NCBI GenBank assembly: GCA_026873275.1
Contig: JANTUC010000002.1
Location: forward strand, 868,001-932,000
Reading direction: 5' to 3'
Length of the DNA stretch: 64,000 bases
From: Pseudopithomyces maydicus
Lineage: Eukaryota > Ascomycota > Dothideomycetes > Pleosporales > Didymosphaeriaceae
Every line of letters starts with the position of its first letter. Positions within the stretch are counted from its first letter, which is position 1. A program made the position numbers and the translations under genes. Below the pieces are notes generated by a model. That model worked only from the letters and a program-made list of their open reading frames with translations. It did no database searches and had not been told where the DNA came from. Shown one piece after another: positions 9,720 to 21,276 of the stretch.

Positions 9720-12700
9720 GGTGTGCGGGTCGCAATTTGTACTATGAAGATACCACTGGAGTTTGGGCATGTTGCGTGTCGCATATTGTATAAATAATCT
9801 GAAAATCAGACATGGCCAAGATAAATCTTTGGCTAATATCTAAAGTCGCTTTTGTATGGAACTCTGGAACTAGGTTCCTTTCTCCCTGATGTTGAACAGT
9901 TCATTCGGCCTTGGGCACTGCTCTTCCACGATTTTAAATTCACCTGTGCTGGTTTCCCTTTCTTGCTCAAAATAAAACCTCTCTCCTGTTCTTGATCCTC
10001 ACCTCGTATACAAGTGCTTCATGATTCGAGATCTCCGTTGCATTCTCGTTCTTCAATATTTCAATGTTTGCGTCTACGGAGTCATTTCGATATTTCAGAC
10101 CAGCACATCACCGTTCGAGCCTTATAGCTATTGCCTCGAGCTCAAATCCTTCTTGTATGCTTTCTTGAGATAGCTCATTTGTGTTGTATATTGTGCGGAT
10201 AGTGTTTATTGAATGCCCAACAGTATTTCGACTTTCTTCCACCATCTGCTCGTTCCGGTCAACTACCCTGTCAGACTCACTGAACCTTATAGTGGAAGTC
10301 TGAGTGATTGGTTGTTGCTCCGAGATTTACAGTCAGAAGTCGGATAGAGGGGAACTGTTTGCAATGTTTTACTCAGGGATCATATATAAAAGGTTCAAAT
10401 ATGTGGGTGTGTTTACATTGCTTCATCATCTCACTTGATTGTTTTCAAAAAGGCCTATGTTTACCTGTTACCACACAAGGAGATTAGTGTTTATACACCA
10501 GAAGCTGTCTAATCTTTTCACACGAATCGAATCGTTCTAAGTACACATAGACTACCCATATCTTTGATTATCCACTGTTCAAGTACCCACTGGACTAGTT
10601 GTACCTGCTAAGTGAAATTGAGAGAAGTCAGATTTAGAAAATCCCAAGCTAAGGAAAGAACCAAGCATACTATATTAATCGTAGAATGTCATACAAAAGA
10701 TTCATACAAATCCATGTCCACGCAGGTCTACCCTTTGAATTTCACTGTATCTGCCAGTATTACCGTTCTAGCAACGTATTCTGTACTACTGAGAGAATTG
10801 AGCAAGTTTCTTCTTCCAAACAGTAATTCTTTTAAATTTCGCTTTGGAACTCTCTCGGATTCTTTCCTTTTGGTTGACATTGATCGATAACTCTCGTTGC
10901 TTTGTCGCCGATGGTATCTTCACTTTCCAATCTTTTAACTCGCGTGCCTAGCCGTTCATTTTCTGCTCCCTCTTTTGCAAGCTCTACCTCAAGCCTATAA
11001 TGACTTGCTGAAGATGCCTCCTTTTCCCTAGCCTTCGCCGCCTCTGAGGCTGTCTTAAGGGATTCCGATTCTAGCATTCAGCTATGCGTTTGCTGTGCCC
11101 CACACTAGTTGTTATTCTTCAAGTTCAATACACAGATCAGCAAGTTATCATCTTGGGGATCCTCGTAACTGACCAGCTATTAGCTGTATTAGGACAGGAG
11201 ATGGATTTCAGTGGTCCGTCAACAGCCTGTTGACATCCATGACATTATACTCCGCTTCTCGTATATGCTTCAGTCGCCGGACTTTTAGCGAGCCGGTAAT
11301 AACGTAGAGGCCCAACTCTGTGATCGAACCGGTCCGTAGGATGTACTCAGGTCCATCCGCATAGGATGTATGCTAAGAGCTGGAGAGCAATGGTTGTTGT
11401 TGTCGTTCGACTACAGCTAACGATTGAATTGGCTAAATGCCACAACACTGATCCAATCTGTCAAGCTCATGTTCATTCAATACAATGAGTAAACGCGAGA
11501 AGGTCAGTCTATCTAATTTAAAAGAAGGCACAGACCGTTCGCCAAGCACCGTGAGATATTTTCGATAACCCCAAGCGATTCCATAGATCCTTCGCGCCGT
11601 TTCTCAAATCCACTTTTTTGATGCTCGGTCCGTGAACGGCTGAACACCTTTAAACGTTTGATTTTTTTTTCGTACCGCTTGCTCCCTCTCGTATGTTTAT
11701 GTATGTTTTTGGACCGGGGAATCGAATAGGATCTATATGTGTTTTGCTCCACCCTTTCGATGAAATTTCCTGATTTTCAAATATTCTTCTATTTGTGTTG
11801 ATGAATCGGGTTCATTTACTTTAGTGGTGCATTTCAATGGTACTCGTTCGAGTGCTGCCCTTAATTCAAACATCGATCTGGGATATGCTAGGTAAGATGC
11901 ATACAATACCCAGTATCGGGTCCTTTTACAGCTCATGATTCTCTCCCTCCTTGACGAATGTCTGCATAAGAGATGAAAAGGAGCAGCTTGCATGTGAGAT
12001 ACTGAGTCCAGCATCCATTTTAGGCGGAATGGCGAAGCACGTGAGCGACACATATAAAAATTGGTCGGAGCCAGAGCCAGTGCGCCTCTCTCTCTCTCGG
12101 GGGGCTATCGAGTATAATACACTGTCATCTCGTGACTTTCATGTTCTTCTTGAAGGATTACTATTGAATTATACTAGGACTGTTCTTAGGCCTCCTTTTA
12201 TTGCCAAAATCTTGGTACATTACTGGTCTAATCAACCTTTGGCAAAGTTTAATACAATTTTAAGAAACTGTTCTACGGCTCGTGTAGAAAACGCCAGTAG
12301 GGCTGATGAAGCTGCAAATTTAATCTAGATTACTTTGATGATAAATACGGTTTACTTGATAGAATAGATAAATATTAAGATAGGCACATCAGATTTCTCT
12401 AAGATAAATATTTATGCTAGTTATTAGTGGTATAGAATGTATAAATTCGAGCATTCTACAACCCCCAGACGGTGCATATTAATGTTAATCTCATTAAGGA
12501 AACACATGCAGATATTATCAACATCTTATTTCTTTATTCATTGATAAATATGTGGTGAATATTGTGAGCTGACTCCGCGAGGTCAACAAACAGGAATACT
12601 CCCTTTCTTCCAAGAAGTATCAGTCACGGGTATCTCGCGTTCTTCGACTGTAATATTTAATTGTTTCTTCTGTCTATTCTAGTGATCGGTCACTGTTCTT

Positions 12701-13990
12701 GAAATCAATTGTGGTCTCACGTTGTACCAGCAAAATTTCTTTAACAAGGTAAGCAACGAAGACTGTGAGAGCTACATGTGCATATGTGAGCGTCCGATAG
12801 ATTAATTGTTCAGACAATCAAGAGATTATGATTCTTGGATGGCTTAGCTATGATAAATCCTAAATACTACCACTTGAGTGATGTAGTCCCGTTGATGCAT
12901 ATGTGATTTAATAGCATGACTGGGCATATTCGTGATATAAACTTAACACTACTCCCACACGATAAGACTGGAGTGATACTCTCCAAGCAATAGTAGCTGT
13001 CTGTATGAGCAGTAAAGGCGTTGTTCGAATAGCAAGCTGTAATAGCCTACGATAATAGCCGGAGATAAAGTTCAGTGCGTTATGCAGTGGCATGAAAGTG
13101 ACTTTCTACAAGACTCATAACCATTGATTGGATATCATAAGACAATATACATCCCGAAATGGTTTCTAATGCAAGCGTAAGTTGACAAAGTTGGTTTATC
13201 ACATTTCGTACAAGATATAGAGATGGTCATGAGGGGATGGAACGTAGGTACAGCAGGACGGCAGTATATGATAGTTTCTAATGTTTTCGTCCTTCCTCCA
13301 AAACTAAAGGAAAAACTTCACAGATCAGACACTGACTGTGTAGTCACCTTGGAGTAAACAAATCAGAGCATGAGCAATATGGAGTCTACATTCAGATTGA
13401 AGCATACCGATGATACTACTTGCTGTCTGGTACTTGAAGACCACCCATAAAAGACTTTGAAGGAAGCGAGTAGAATCTCTGAGACGGAACTGCTCGTTAC
13501 TATCCCCCTAGTTGAGTGAAAAGGGAGAATATTGGTTGTGCTCAATGGCACAGTTGCTCGTCATAGTAACTTGTACGAGTGACAATACAAACAACAATGC
13601 ATGCTATAATTGACGTCACGTTTGGAACTATGGCTTTGCATATCTAACTAATTGTCGCCACCTTCTTCGAGAAGCTCAATCGTAATGCGGTAAAACGGTC
13701 GATGCCCAGGGGGCCATCCTGGAGCCAGCAACTCACACAGCTATGCCAGCTCTTCAGCAAAGTGAAAATCAATTACCATACTTGGGAACGAACGCGATGA
13801 AGCTGTTATCTTTCCCCATTACTTCTTCAAAATAGTCAAGATGTTGATACGGTCCCACTGAGCGATTTCTTTGAACGGCGACTCCCCTGGGCTCATCCTG
13901 GCAACGCCGCCTCAGCATGAATATGCGGACGTATTCATTTCGGTGCAGTTGTTATCGTCTTCCAATACTTACTGGATGTTGAAATTAGAA
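9720..13990. other. AT-rich gene desert (possible RIP-degraded repeat)
   Basis: About 4.3 kb with no credible gene. By eye the DNA becomes markedly A+T- and TpA-rich, most strongly near 12300-12560, and sharply less so after about 14000. Open frames are short and riddled with stops. A minus-strand frame at 10832-11077 is Glu/Lys/Ala-rich and coiled-coil-like, and is the only one that reads like former coding sequence. This pattern suits a repeat inactivated by RIP (C-to-T mutation of duplicated DNA), but I could not recognise any transposase, integrase or reverse transcriptase remnant, so the origin stays inferred. Confidence 0.5.
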
Positions 13991-16262
13991 CTTGCATCAC
14001 CGATCTAGAGCTGCGCCGTACTCCCATGTATGCGTCTCTACCTTTAATGTCTACATAATTACCCGAAGCGGTAAGCATGCCCGTTGTCGTTTAGGCATGC
14101 ACCCCTTTCTCCAGGTTTATCTTGCATTGCTCTATACCTGCCCGTTGCGGTGCAAAGCCGTCATCCAACAATTGGAACCATGTTCGCCTTCCCTTCGCGT
14201 ACCTGAGCTCGCTCGTGGCATGATCCTCTCATTTCACGCTCGCTTCCTTGCCCCTTTAGAAGATAGACTGCCGATGCTGCCGATGCTTTCATGTCACACC
14301 ATAACTGCTTCATCCTGCAATCTCTTTGGATGTGTTGTGCAGCATGTTTGGCGCTACATGTCTCCAGACGCAGGTCTCTTGGCACAACCAGATGCATAGC
14401 CGTCCCATGCTTGCCGACATGCACCACACCGTACATTCACTCATCCTTCCGTGAACATGCGTTCGCTGCCGATCACCCCGCCTCTGGCCGCAGCTACCCA
14501 CTGTCCATGCTTTGCGTGTCCAACACGTACCTACATGTATCCCCCACGCCCGTCTCTGATATCGAATCTCTATCTCTCCAGCCTTCCTTGTATGGGTCAC
14601 GACGTGACATCGATAGTCTTGTACGCCGATAAGCAGCACCTAGCAACTGGCAACACGAAGCGATAGCCAGCCGCTGCAAGCCGCGGGCATCGGCATCGAA
14701 CCTTCGACACGCCTTCGACGGCATGGACTACCCCACGGGAGCGAAGATGGCGTTGGGCTGCGGGTGAGCTTGCAGGGCAGCCGTCAGCCAGCCGTGGTGA
14801 ATGTGACTAGGCCGCGCATACGTCTCGCGCCATGGAGGGAGGGGATAGGCCCGGTGCCTGCCTACCACGACTCCTCCTCGAGCACCGTCCCGAGACACGG
14901 CTTACGCCTCACCTGGCCGGTCAGGAGGCAGGCGTGCAGCTGCCGTGCAAGTGAGCGACGGTGAGCAGCATCCAGCATCCAGCATCCAGCACCCAGCACC
15001 CAGCACCCAGCACCCAGCACCCAGCACCCAGCGACCAGCGACCGTCTGGCCGGCGGCCTCGTGACCACCTGGAAGGCTACACGGCCAACACATCAAGCAA
15101 GCAGTGTTCTTCGAAGACTCTAGAACGCGACTAGAAGCATCGCACAGCTGCCGACGCACCCCATGGCGGCAACTCCCAGTCTCCCACACACCCTCCAACA
15201 CCCGCCCAAGCCGCGATCAGCGCAGTCTCGACTGGGCTCTGCCATCACATCGACAGCGCATGAGTGCAATCCGCACCACGCACGGCAGCTTCCTTGTAGC
15301 CGCCCGGTGCGAGATGTCCAGAGCTCGACTCCACCTGCACATCTCCGAACCTTATCCCAACTGCTCCTGCATCGACACCATGATCCAACGCTGAGCGCCT
15401 CGGAGTGTTTTCTCCATGCGGCATGGTCGACTCCACGCCTCGTCCTGCACCAAGTTGCGCAGCATTAGCGCGTGACGAGCGAGCAACCAGGGCGTTGTGC
15501 CTGCGACGCCCTGCACACATGCTATTCCACGCCACTGAATTGCCCGCAAGCTAGAGTCAACTGGTCCTTGTGCGCATCGTAGCGCACTTGTAGCGGATGC
15601 TGCGTGCTAATGGGTGAACGTGCACGAGCCATCGCTATCATCATGCTTGGGTGGGAGCGGTGAGCACAGCACCTCCTCTGTCCATAGCTAGCCTGTCGTG
15701 CATGGGGAGAGAGATGGCATCAGGTCAGGTCCCAACACACTTTGCGGGGCGCGCTATGCTTCGCAGCATTAGGGCTCTTGATAACCAAGCGAGCCATCTA
15801 GTCAATTCGCTTGACTGCACTGCACTGCATAGTCGACTGACCCACAGATCGTCCACATCGTCCCATCTTAAATCTTCCACCGTACAGAGCCGCCGGAGGT
15901 ATGGACTCGCCATGCTAGCGTATCGTACAGACTCAAACCGCACTGACAATGCTGTGTCCTACGTGAGCTCTTGGGCATCCATGTCCATGTCATCATGTCA
16001 TGAAGAGATTCATCAACAAACAAACAGGGTCCAAGCGGACCAGTTCCGCAACATTAAAAACCATGTTATGCATCCAAGCTATACTGTACATTCTATAAAC
16101 AAAATCAATGCGGCGGTGACCACCCAAGAAGGATTGGTCCCAACGCCAATGTACATTTCCGCTTCCCGAACTTGTTCTCGGCGACGAGGAACCTCATCGT
16201 TCGATGCCTGCCAGCCTTGCAATGCCGGTAGCACCCAAGGCAGTGCAAACGGATTGCGACAT
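13991..16262. other. GC-richer non-coding block
   Basis: Several overlapping open frames of 60-270 codons occur on both strands, but all are Arg/Ser/Pro/His-rich, lack domains and read like translated GC-rich non-coding DNA. The block contains the 11-unit heptamer repeat listed separately. The right part would hold the 3' end of uve1. Confidence 0.45.
14966..15042. repeat. heptanucleotide minisatellite, 11 units
   Basis: Perfect head-to-tail 7-bp units: three CAGCATC, then six CAGCACC, then two CAGCGAC. The units differ only at positions 5-6 and are sorted into homogeneous blocks, as expected from stepwise replication slippage. Because 7 is not a multiple of 3, the array has no coding periodicity. 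Confidence 0.97.
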
Positions 16263-18668
16263 TCACATGCTCATTTCATCAGCATCCTCCTTGTAACTGA
16301 CCCGCTGCGAGACTCTACCGGACCTTTTCCTGGATGGCGCAACGGGCTCCCTACGCTTTGTACCCACCGCCACCACCCCGTCTCCACCCTCGTCGCCGTC
16401 TTCGTCTTCACCCAAGCTGCTGAGCGGGTCACTGTCCTCCTCAGAAGGCGAGGGCGTCGGGACTGCTTTTCCTAGCGCCTTCTTTTTAGCTGCTCCCCGC
16501 TTGGGAGCAGCGACTTTGCCGTCTTCGCGGCCGCGGCCGCGGCGCCGTTGATCGAAGCAACGTCTTCGGTGTTGGGCGCGGCGGCGGCAGCAGTCTTTCT
16601 TTTCTTCGCAGGTGTAGCGGCACCTTCGGTTTCGTCCTTCTTCTTGACGACACGTTTCGGCGGCCGTAGCCAGTCTTCCATGCCAGGCGGCCAGTAAACT
16701 CTGCGCTCCGGCCCTCCCATGCCGACTTCGTTCTCTGGAACTATAGGAGGGGTTTCTCCTCCTCCTCTGCTTCAAGCTTGACATCGAGGTCTTCAAGCTC
16801 GTCGGTTTCCTTCTTCTTCTTACCCTTCTTCGCCGCTTTCTTCGGCTTCGGCTTCCAGGGCCTGTTCTCATCCTGTCGTACATGAGGGATGACATCGTTG
16901 AACAAGTCGAACCCTGGGAGCTTGAATGTCCGCATGAGCTCGAAAACGGCCTGCTCCTTGTCTTTTGCCTCGATCATAAGATCCATTGTGTCTGGACAAG
17001 GCGGGAGCGTCATGACGCGTGGCGAGTGCTTCCTTCGGGATCGCGCAGTGACAGCGTCTGGACACGGCTCTGAATAATGCATCTTTGGCGTGATACCTTT
17101 CTTGCTCCATGTCTCAAGAATGGCAGGGAAGAGCTCTACAATATCTTTGGTACCCTCACGAATCTGGGTGGAATCAAAGAGGATATTGTGATGATGGAAG
17201 TCAAGAACCATGGGAATATTGAGTTCTTGACACAACGGCAAGATCTCATGCACCGACCATACTACATCGTCATTCTCAAGAACAAGGCGGTTCTTGACAC
17301 TCTGGGGTAACTTCCCATAGTTCTCCTTGAAGCGCTCTATGGCAGCAGGTCTATCACCAAAAGCACCACCAAGATGCAGAATCATGACTGCGTCGCGGTC
17401 TTGCTGGGGTGGTAACTTCAGGAGAGAGAGCATCTCATCGTGATACACAAGATCACGAACTGCATTGTCAATGACTTGTTTACGTGGCGATCCAAGCTGC
17501 GTGAACTGGCCCGGATGGGTTGTCACTCTGTGACCGAGCTCAGCTATCACTTTGCCTACCTCTGCGAGCGTATCGGCTGCAAAAGGAGCCAACTTGTAGC
17601 CATATTCATCATGGCTGGCAAAGGGGAACATTTCACTGCTGAGCCGCATGAACTTGATTCCATACTTGTCATTCCAGCGGACCATCTTGATCACATCACG
17701 TGCGTTGGCTAGCCCAAGCTCCTCGACATAGCGCTGTCCTCGTGCGAGGTCTGCGGGTTGATCTCTGTCGGGCCGGTTCTTAGTGGCATGTTCGGGCTGC
17801 GAGGGGTCTTTGAGCGGATGCCGATGCTCGATGATACTGGCTATCCGACAGGTCCGCGAACTGAAGACGGGCGGGTTAGCGTTGCGAAGGTATGTGTTTA
17901 AACAGGCCTATCGATGTATTGTTAGCTCAAGTCGCACAGCACAGCAGTACCGCGAGGCTCTTACGTATCCAATGCGACCTTTCCAGGGCAGGGGAGATGA
18001 TCAGAATTGACGGGCGGCGGCCTGGACAGTGCTTCCTGGACTTCGTCCTCGCCCTCGGCCGCATCGTCTTGCTCGGTATGATCGACATTTACCCCCACGA
18101 CCTTCTTACTGGCAGGGTCAAGAGGGGCTGTGGAGACGTCCGCATGGTCGAGGGCACTGTCCACCTTCACATGCTGGTTCCCAGCCCTCTTTCGTTTGTT
18201 GTTGCCAGGTTGCGGTTCGGAGGAGACACCAGCCGCTGCTGTCTCAGATGCAGGAGCAGGCGCCTCGCTCGCAATCCCCTTCCTGGGCCTCCGTGATGGG
18301 TGGGAGCCAGCGCGCAGTGGCCCGTGCGCCTCTGCAGGTACAGCAATGGAGCTATCCTCCGTGAGTGCATTTGCCGCTGCAGGTGTGGCGCCAGAGGGGG
18401 CAGAGATGGCATTCGAGTCGTCTTCACCAACAGGTACGCTGTCCGGCGAGGCCCGCAGCGCAGTCAGACCATCCACGATATCAGGATTGGCATTGGGGTT
18501 CGTGCTCGGGTGGGATGACAGATTGCGCGATGACTGGCGGCGTGTTGGAGGAGGCTCTGCACTGGCCTTTGCGGGTAATGGTACCGCAGTGCGTTGACGG
18601 GCTCGCAGAGGGGCTTCACTAGAGGATCCGGCGGCCGCGGCGACTCCTGATGACTTGCGCCTGGCCAT
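16263..18668 (-). CDS. uve1: UV-damage endonuclease Uve1/UVDE (frame broken at three sites)
   Basis: ATP-independent endonuclease that nicks 5' of UV photoproducts and other lesions, starting alternative excision repair in nucleus and mitochondria. Two exons (18668-17965 and 17907-16263, 57-nt intron). An Ala/Ser/Pro-rich, disordered N-terminal region of about 230 residues precedes the TIM-barrel core. Core motifs seen: KGRIGYACLNTYLRN across the intron, SSEMFPFASH, HPGQFTQLGSP, HLGG, LENDD, LDFHHHN, KMHYSEP and TMDLMIEAKDKEQAVFEL. These supply the His/Glu/Asp metal ligands. A Lys-rich tail and the conserved MGGPERRVYWPPGM block follow. The frame breaks at 17991-17994, 16749-16752 and 16495-16498; one G/C restored at each gives 783 residues with no stop. 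I start at MARRKSSG; an in-frame ATG at 18773 would add an Arg-rich, acid-free presequence, matching the mitochondrial role known for this family. Confidence 0.93.
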
Positions 18669-21276
18669 GGCGAGCGGGCAAACAAGGGCTCTTTGCGGCA
18701 GCCGTGGCGCAAGCAAGGCTGTGTGGGCTCGGGGTGCGACTGCGTGGCGGCAATGGCGAGCAAAGCGTCTCATAAATGTCCGGCGGAGAGGGCTGCGTGT
18801 GTTGCTGGCGGCAGGCACGGCGAAGCTTGCCAGAGCGACTGTCGCAGCCGTGCCATGATGGTGACACGATTGGAATGGCGATGGCTGGATGACTAACGCG
18901 ACGACGCGACGACGCGACGACGTCACCACAAAATCGATGGCGATGGTGGAGCGCGCTGCTGATGGTGGTGATGGAGAGGCGTCGCAGCGATCGGCCTAGC
19001 GCCATCGCCATGGCGGACGGAGTGGTGGCCCATACACACACGGAGACGATGCTAGCGTGCCGAGCCGTCGCCCTCGTCGTGACCGGCGTGTGCAGCCCTG
19101 AAGTGTGTGTGTAGGTATCCACATGTCACGGGGTGTGTGTGTGTGCCTGAGGCTGCCAGGCGCCAGGCACCGCGGCTGCCATTCACCCTCCTTGCCCGCC
19201 TAGGAAAGCGTAGCCGGAACACCGCCAACACCCCATCTCCGGCACGTTGCATCGCGCCCGCACCAAGGCGCCGCCACATCCACAGCCACATCCGCCTGCG
19301 ACCGTCCCTCAAGCCACCCCCTCCGCTTGCTTTTACGTACGAGCAACTGTCGCACCGCAGCACATGGATTGTGATAGTCGCCATTGTGATCCTTCTGCTG
19401 GCTGCTGTGCGGAGTAATATAGCCGCCCAGGTATCGCATCCTGCCACTGGAATAGCTAAACGTGCAACGCTGTCCGACGAGCGACGTGGGCCTTCGTCGG
19501 GCCTCGTGCTCTACGGCCCGGCTTCGTCCGCACTACTGTACGCTTCTGGCTACTTCTCTGCACTGTTGCTTAAGCACTTGCCGCCCCATCATTGGATCCC
19601 TACACCTAAACCTTCTTGGTTATTAGGCGATAGTCTGCGACAATGCACTCCATCTTCTCACCCAGACGACTAGACGATGCACGCACGGAGATGAGCTTGC
19701 CCTACCACGGCCATGGTCGCGAATAGTACCATGATTTTAGACTCCAGCCTTCAAGTGCATCATGCGACCGTTTGCCCGTCGTGTCAGATGCTCGTGCGGG
19801 CGTGGGGTAGATCCCTCGTACTGCGTGTTGCTCGCGAAGATCCACTCTCTGAACAACAGACCACGCATGCCCTGCCGTATCTATCCAAGTCTCGTCGTGG
19901 TCACTGGACAAGAAAGCCTTACCCGTCCCCCGCACCCAGACTCCCTAGGCGTTTTCCCAGGCGGCTCAAACACACCTCCGCCCGCTAAATATGTTACTCT
20001 ACAAGCTAAACTGCACCTTTCGTGCAGGATGAACCTGGCATCGATCATGTTGATCCATTCCACTTCCCGTTATCAATAGCTGCTGGTTACCGTGCGCCGT
20101 CTGGTCGTCCAAGCTCGTCGTCGCTGTTCCCGTCAACCAGTCCCAGCGCATCTACACCACCACGAAAAGCAACTCTAACGCCGCCGGTCGTCGTAGGGCG
20201 AACCTCCACTTGGCTCCAGCGTCAAGACATGCGCCAGCGGCTCATTACATGGCCTTCACACCCCCGCGCCACATCACCGTACGTCGATACGAACCAACGC
20301 TCAAACCGGCGTCCCCGAAGCGGGCGAGCGCTTACCAAAAAACCCCGCGTCAGAACCGTAACGCTTCTGCGACCAACCACGCCCCCTCCACGCGCCTCGG
20401 TCCACAGCACCCGTGGCACCATTCCGTTCAAAGCTTGTTCCCGAAGGCGTGCGCGGGAAGATCAGCAGCCGTCACCGGGGCAGCGTATTCAGCAAGTGGT
20501 CGGTGGTGGTCGCGCCTTGGGGGCCAAGCGCACAGCCAACTCGCTATCCCCCCATCGCCCGTCTCTGTAATCGCGACCAGACCACCCATGATTGGGAGGG
20601 GAGCATGTGAAAGCTCATTTCCTGTTCACGGCGAACCACTGCGCCTATTCACCGTTCAGGTCTGTCGACAGCGCCATGGTTGTGGTGGTGCATCTATGTA
20701 CGGGTCATCTACCCATGATATCAGGAAATCGCCACTGCCCACCTGCAGCCTGGTGCCCGCATGGCTCAGCAGTTCACTTTGTGCCCCCGCAATCCTGATT
20801 CTGGGCTCGTGAGAAATCGCCCAGCTGCCTCTTCATATATTGTGCTGAGGGTTAGAAGGCCACATGATGCTGATAAGACGAGTGAGATAGAAAGTCAGCT
20901 TCATACATGTCATCACGAGCATCAAAACAGGATAATATTTGGTGAGATTCGAAATCGTAAGCGCGTGAACGCGCGCCTTTTCATTTGCATTTCGTCGTGA
21001 ATATGAGCTGCAGGTCGTACAAACGTGACGCGGTACCCAAAAGACCGGGAACCGCTGTCAATACCAAAGGCCAGATATACATACAATCAAGTAAAAAAAA
21101 CAATAGTTCCACTCCATCGATGCCCGAGACGGAGGATCCAGTGTTGCCAAAACGTGCAGAGAGCCTCCTCATTAGCCATTAAACTTTGCCAGCCAATCCA
21201 AGCACGGCGTTGCCCTTTTCTCGTAGCTTTTACCCAGTCATTGCATGCATGCGGTACGCTCCATTGCGCATATGCT
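18669..21276. other. intergenic, no supported gene
   Basis: About 2.6 kb between the uve1 start and the 3' end of the Zn2Cys6 gene. It includes an 8-bp GCGACGAC tandem around 18898-18921 and a GT run near 19125-19142. Open frames (for example 19107-19673 and 20210-20812, plus strand) are Arg/Pro/Ser/His-rich with no recognisable domain. The DNA turns AT-richer near 20830-21110. Confidence 0.45.

Noticed and set aside
14676..14710. Possible tRNA T-arm (GGTTCGATGC on the minus strand)
   Set aside because: The flanking bases do not pair into a T stem and no A box or acceptor stem was found nearby.
15651..16475. 274-codon plus-strand open frame overlapping the uve1 3' end
   Set aside because: Ser/His/Thr-rich with no domain, and its last part is antisense to the uve1 tail.
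19107..19673. 188-codon plus-strand frame with one hydrophobic stretch
   Set aside because: Arg/Pro/His/Ala-rich low-information sequence; the hydrophobic segment alone is not enough to support a gene.
20210..20812. 200-codon plus-strand frame
   Set aside because: No domain, overlapped by other frames of equal quality, composition typical of translated non-coding DNA.
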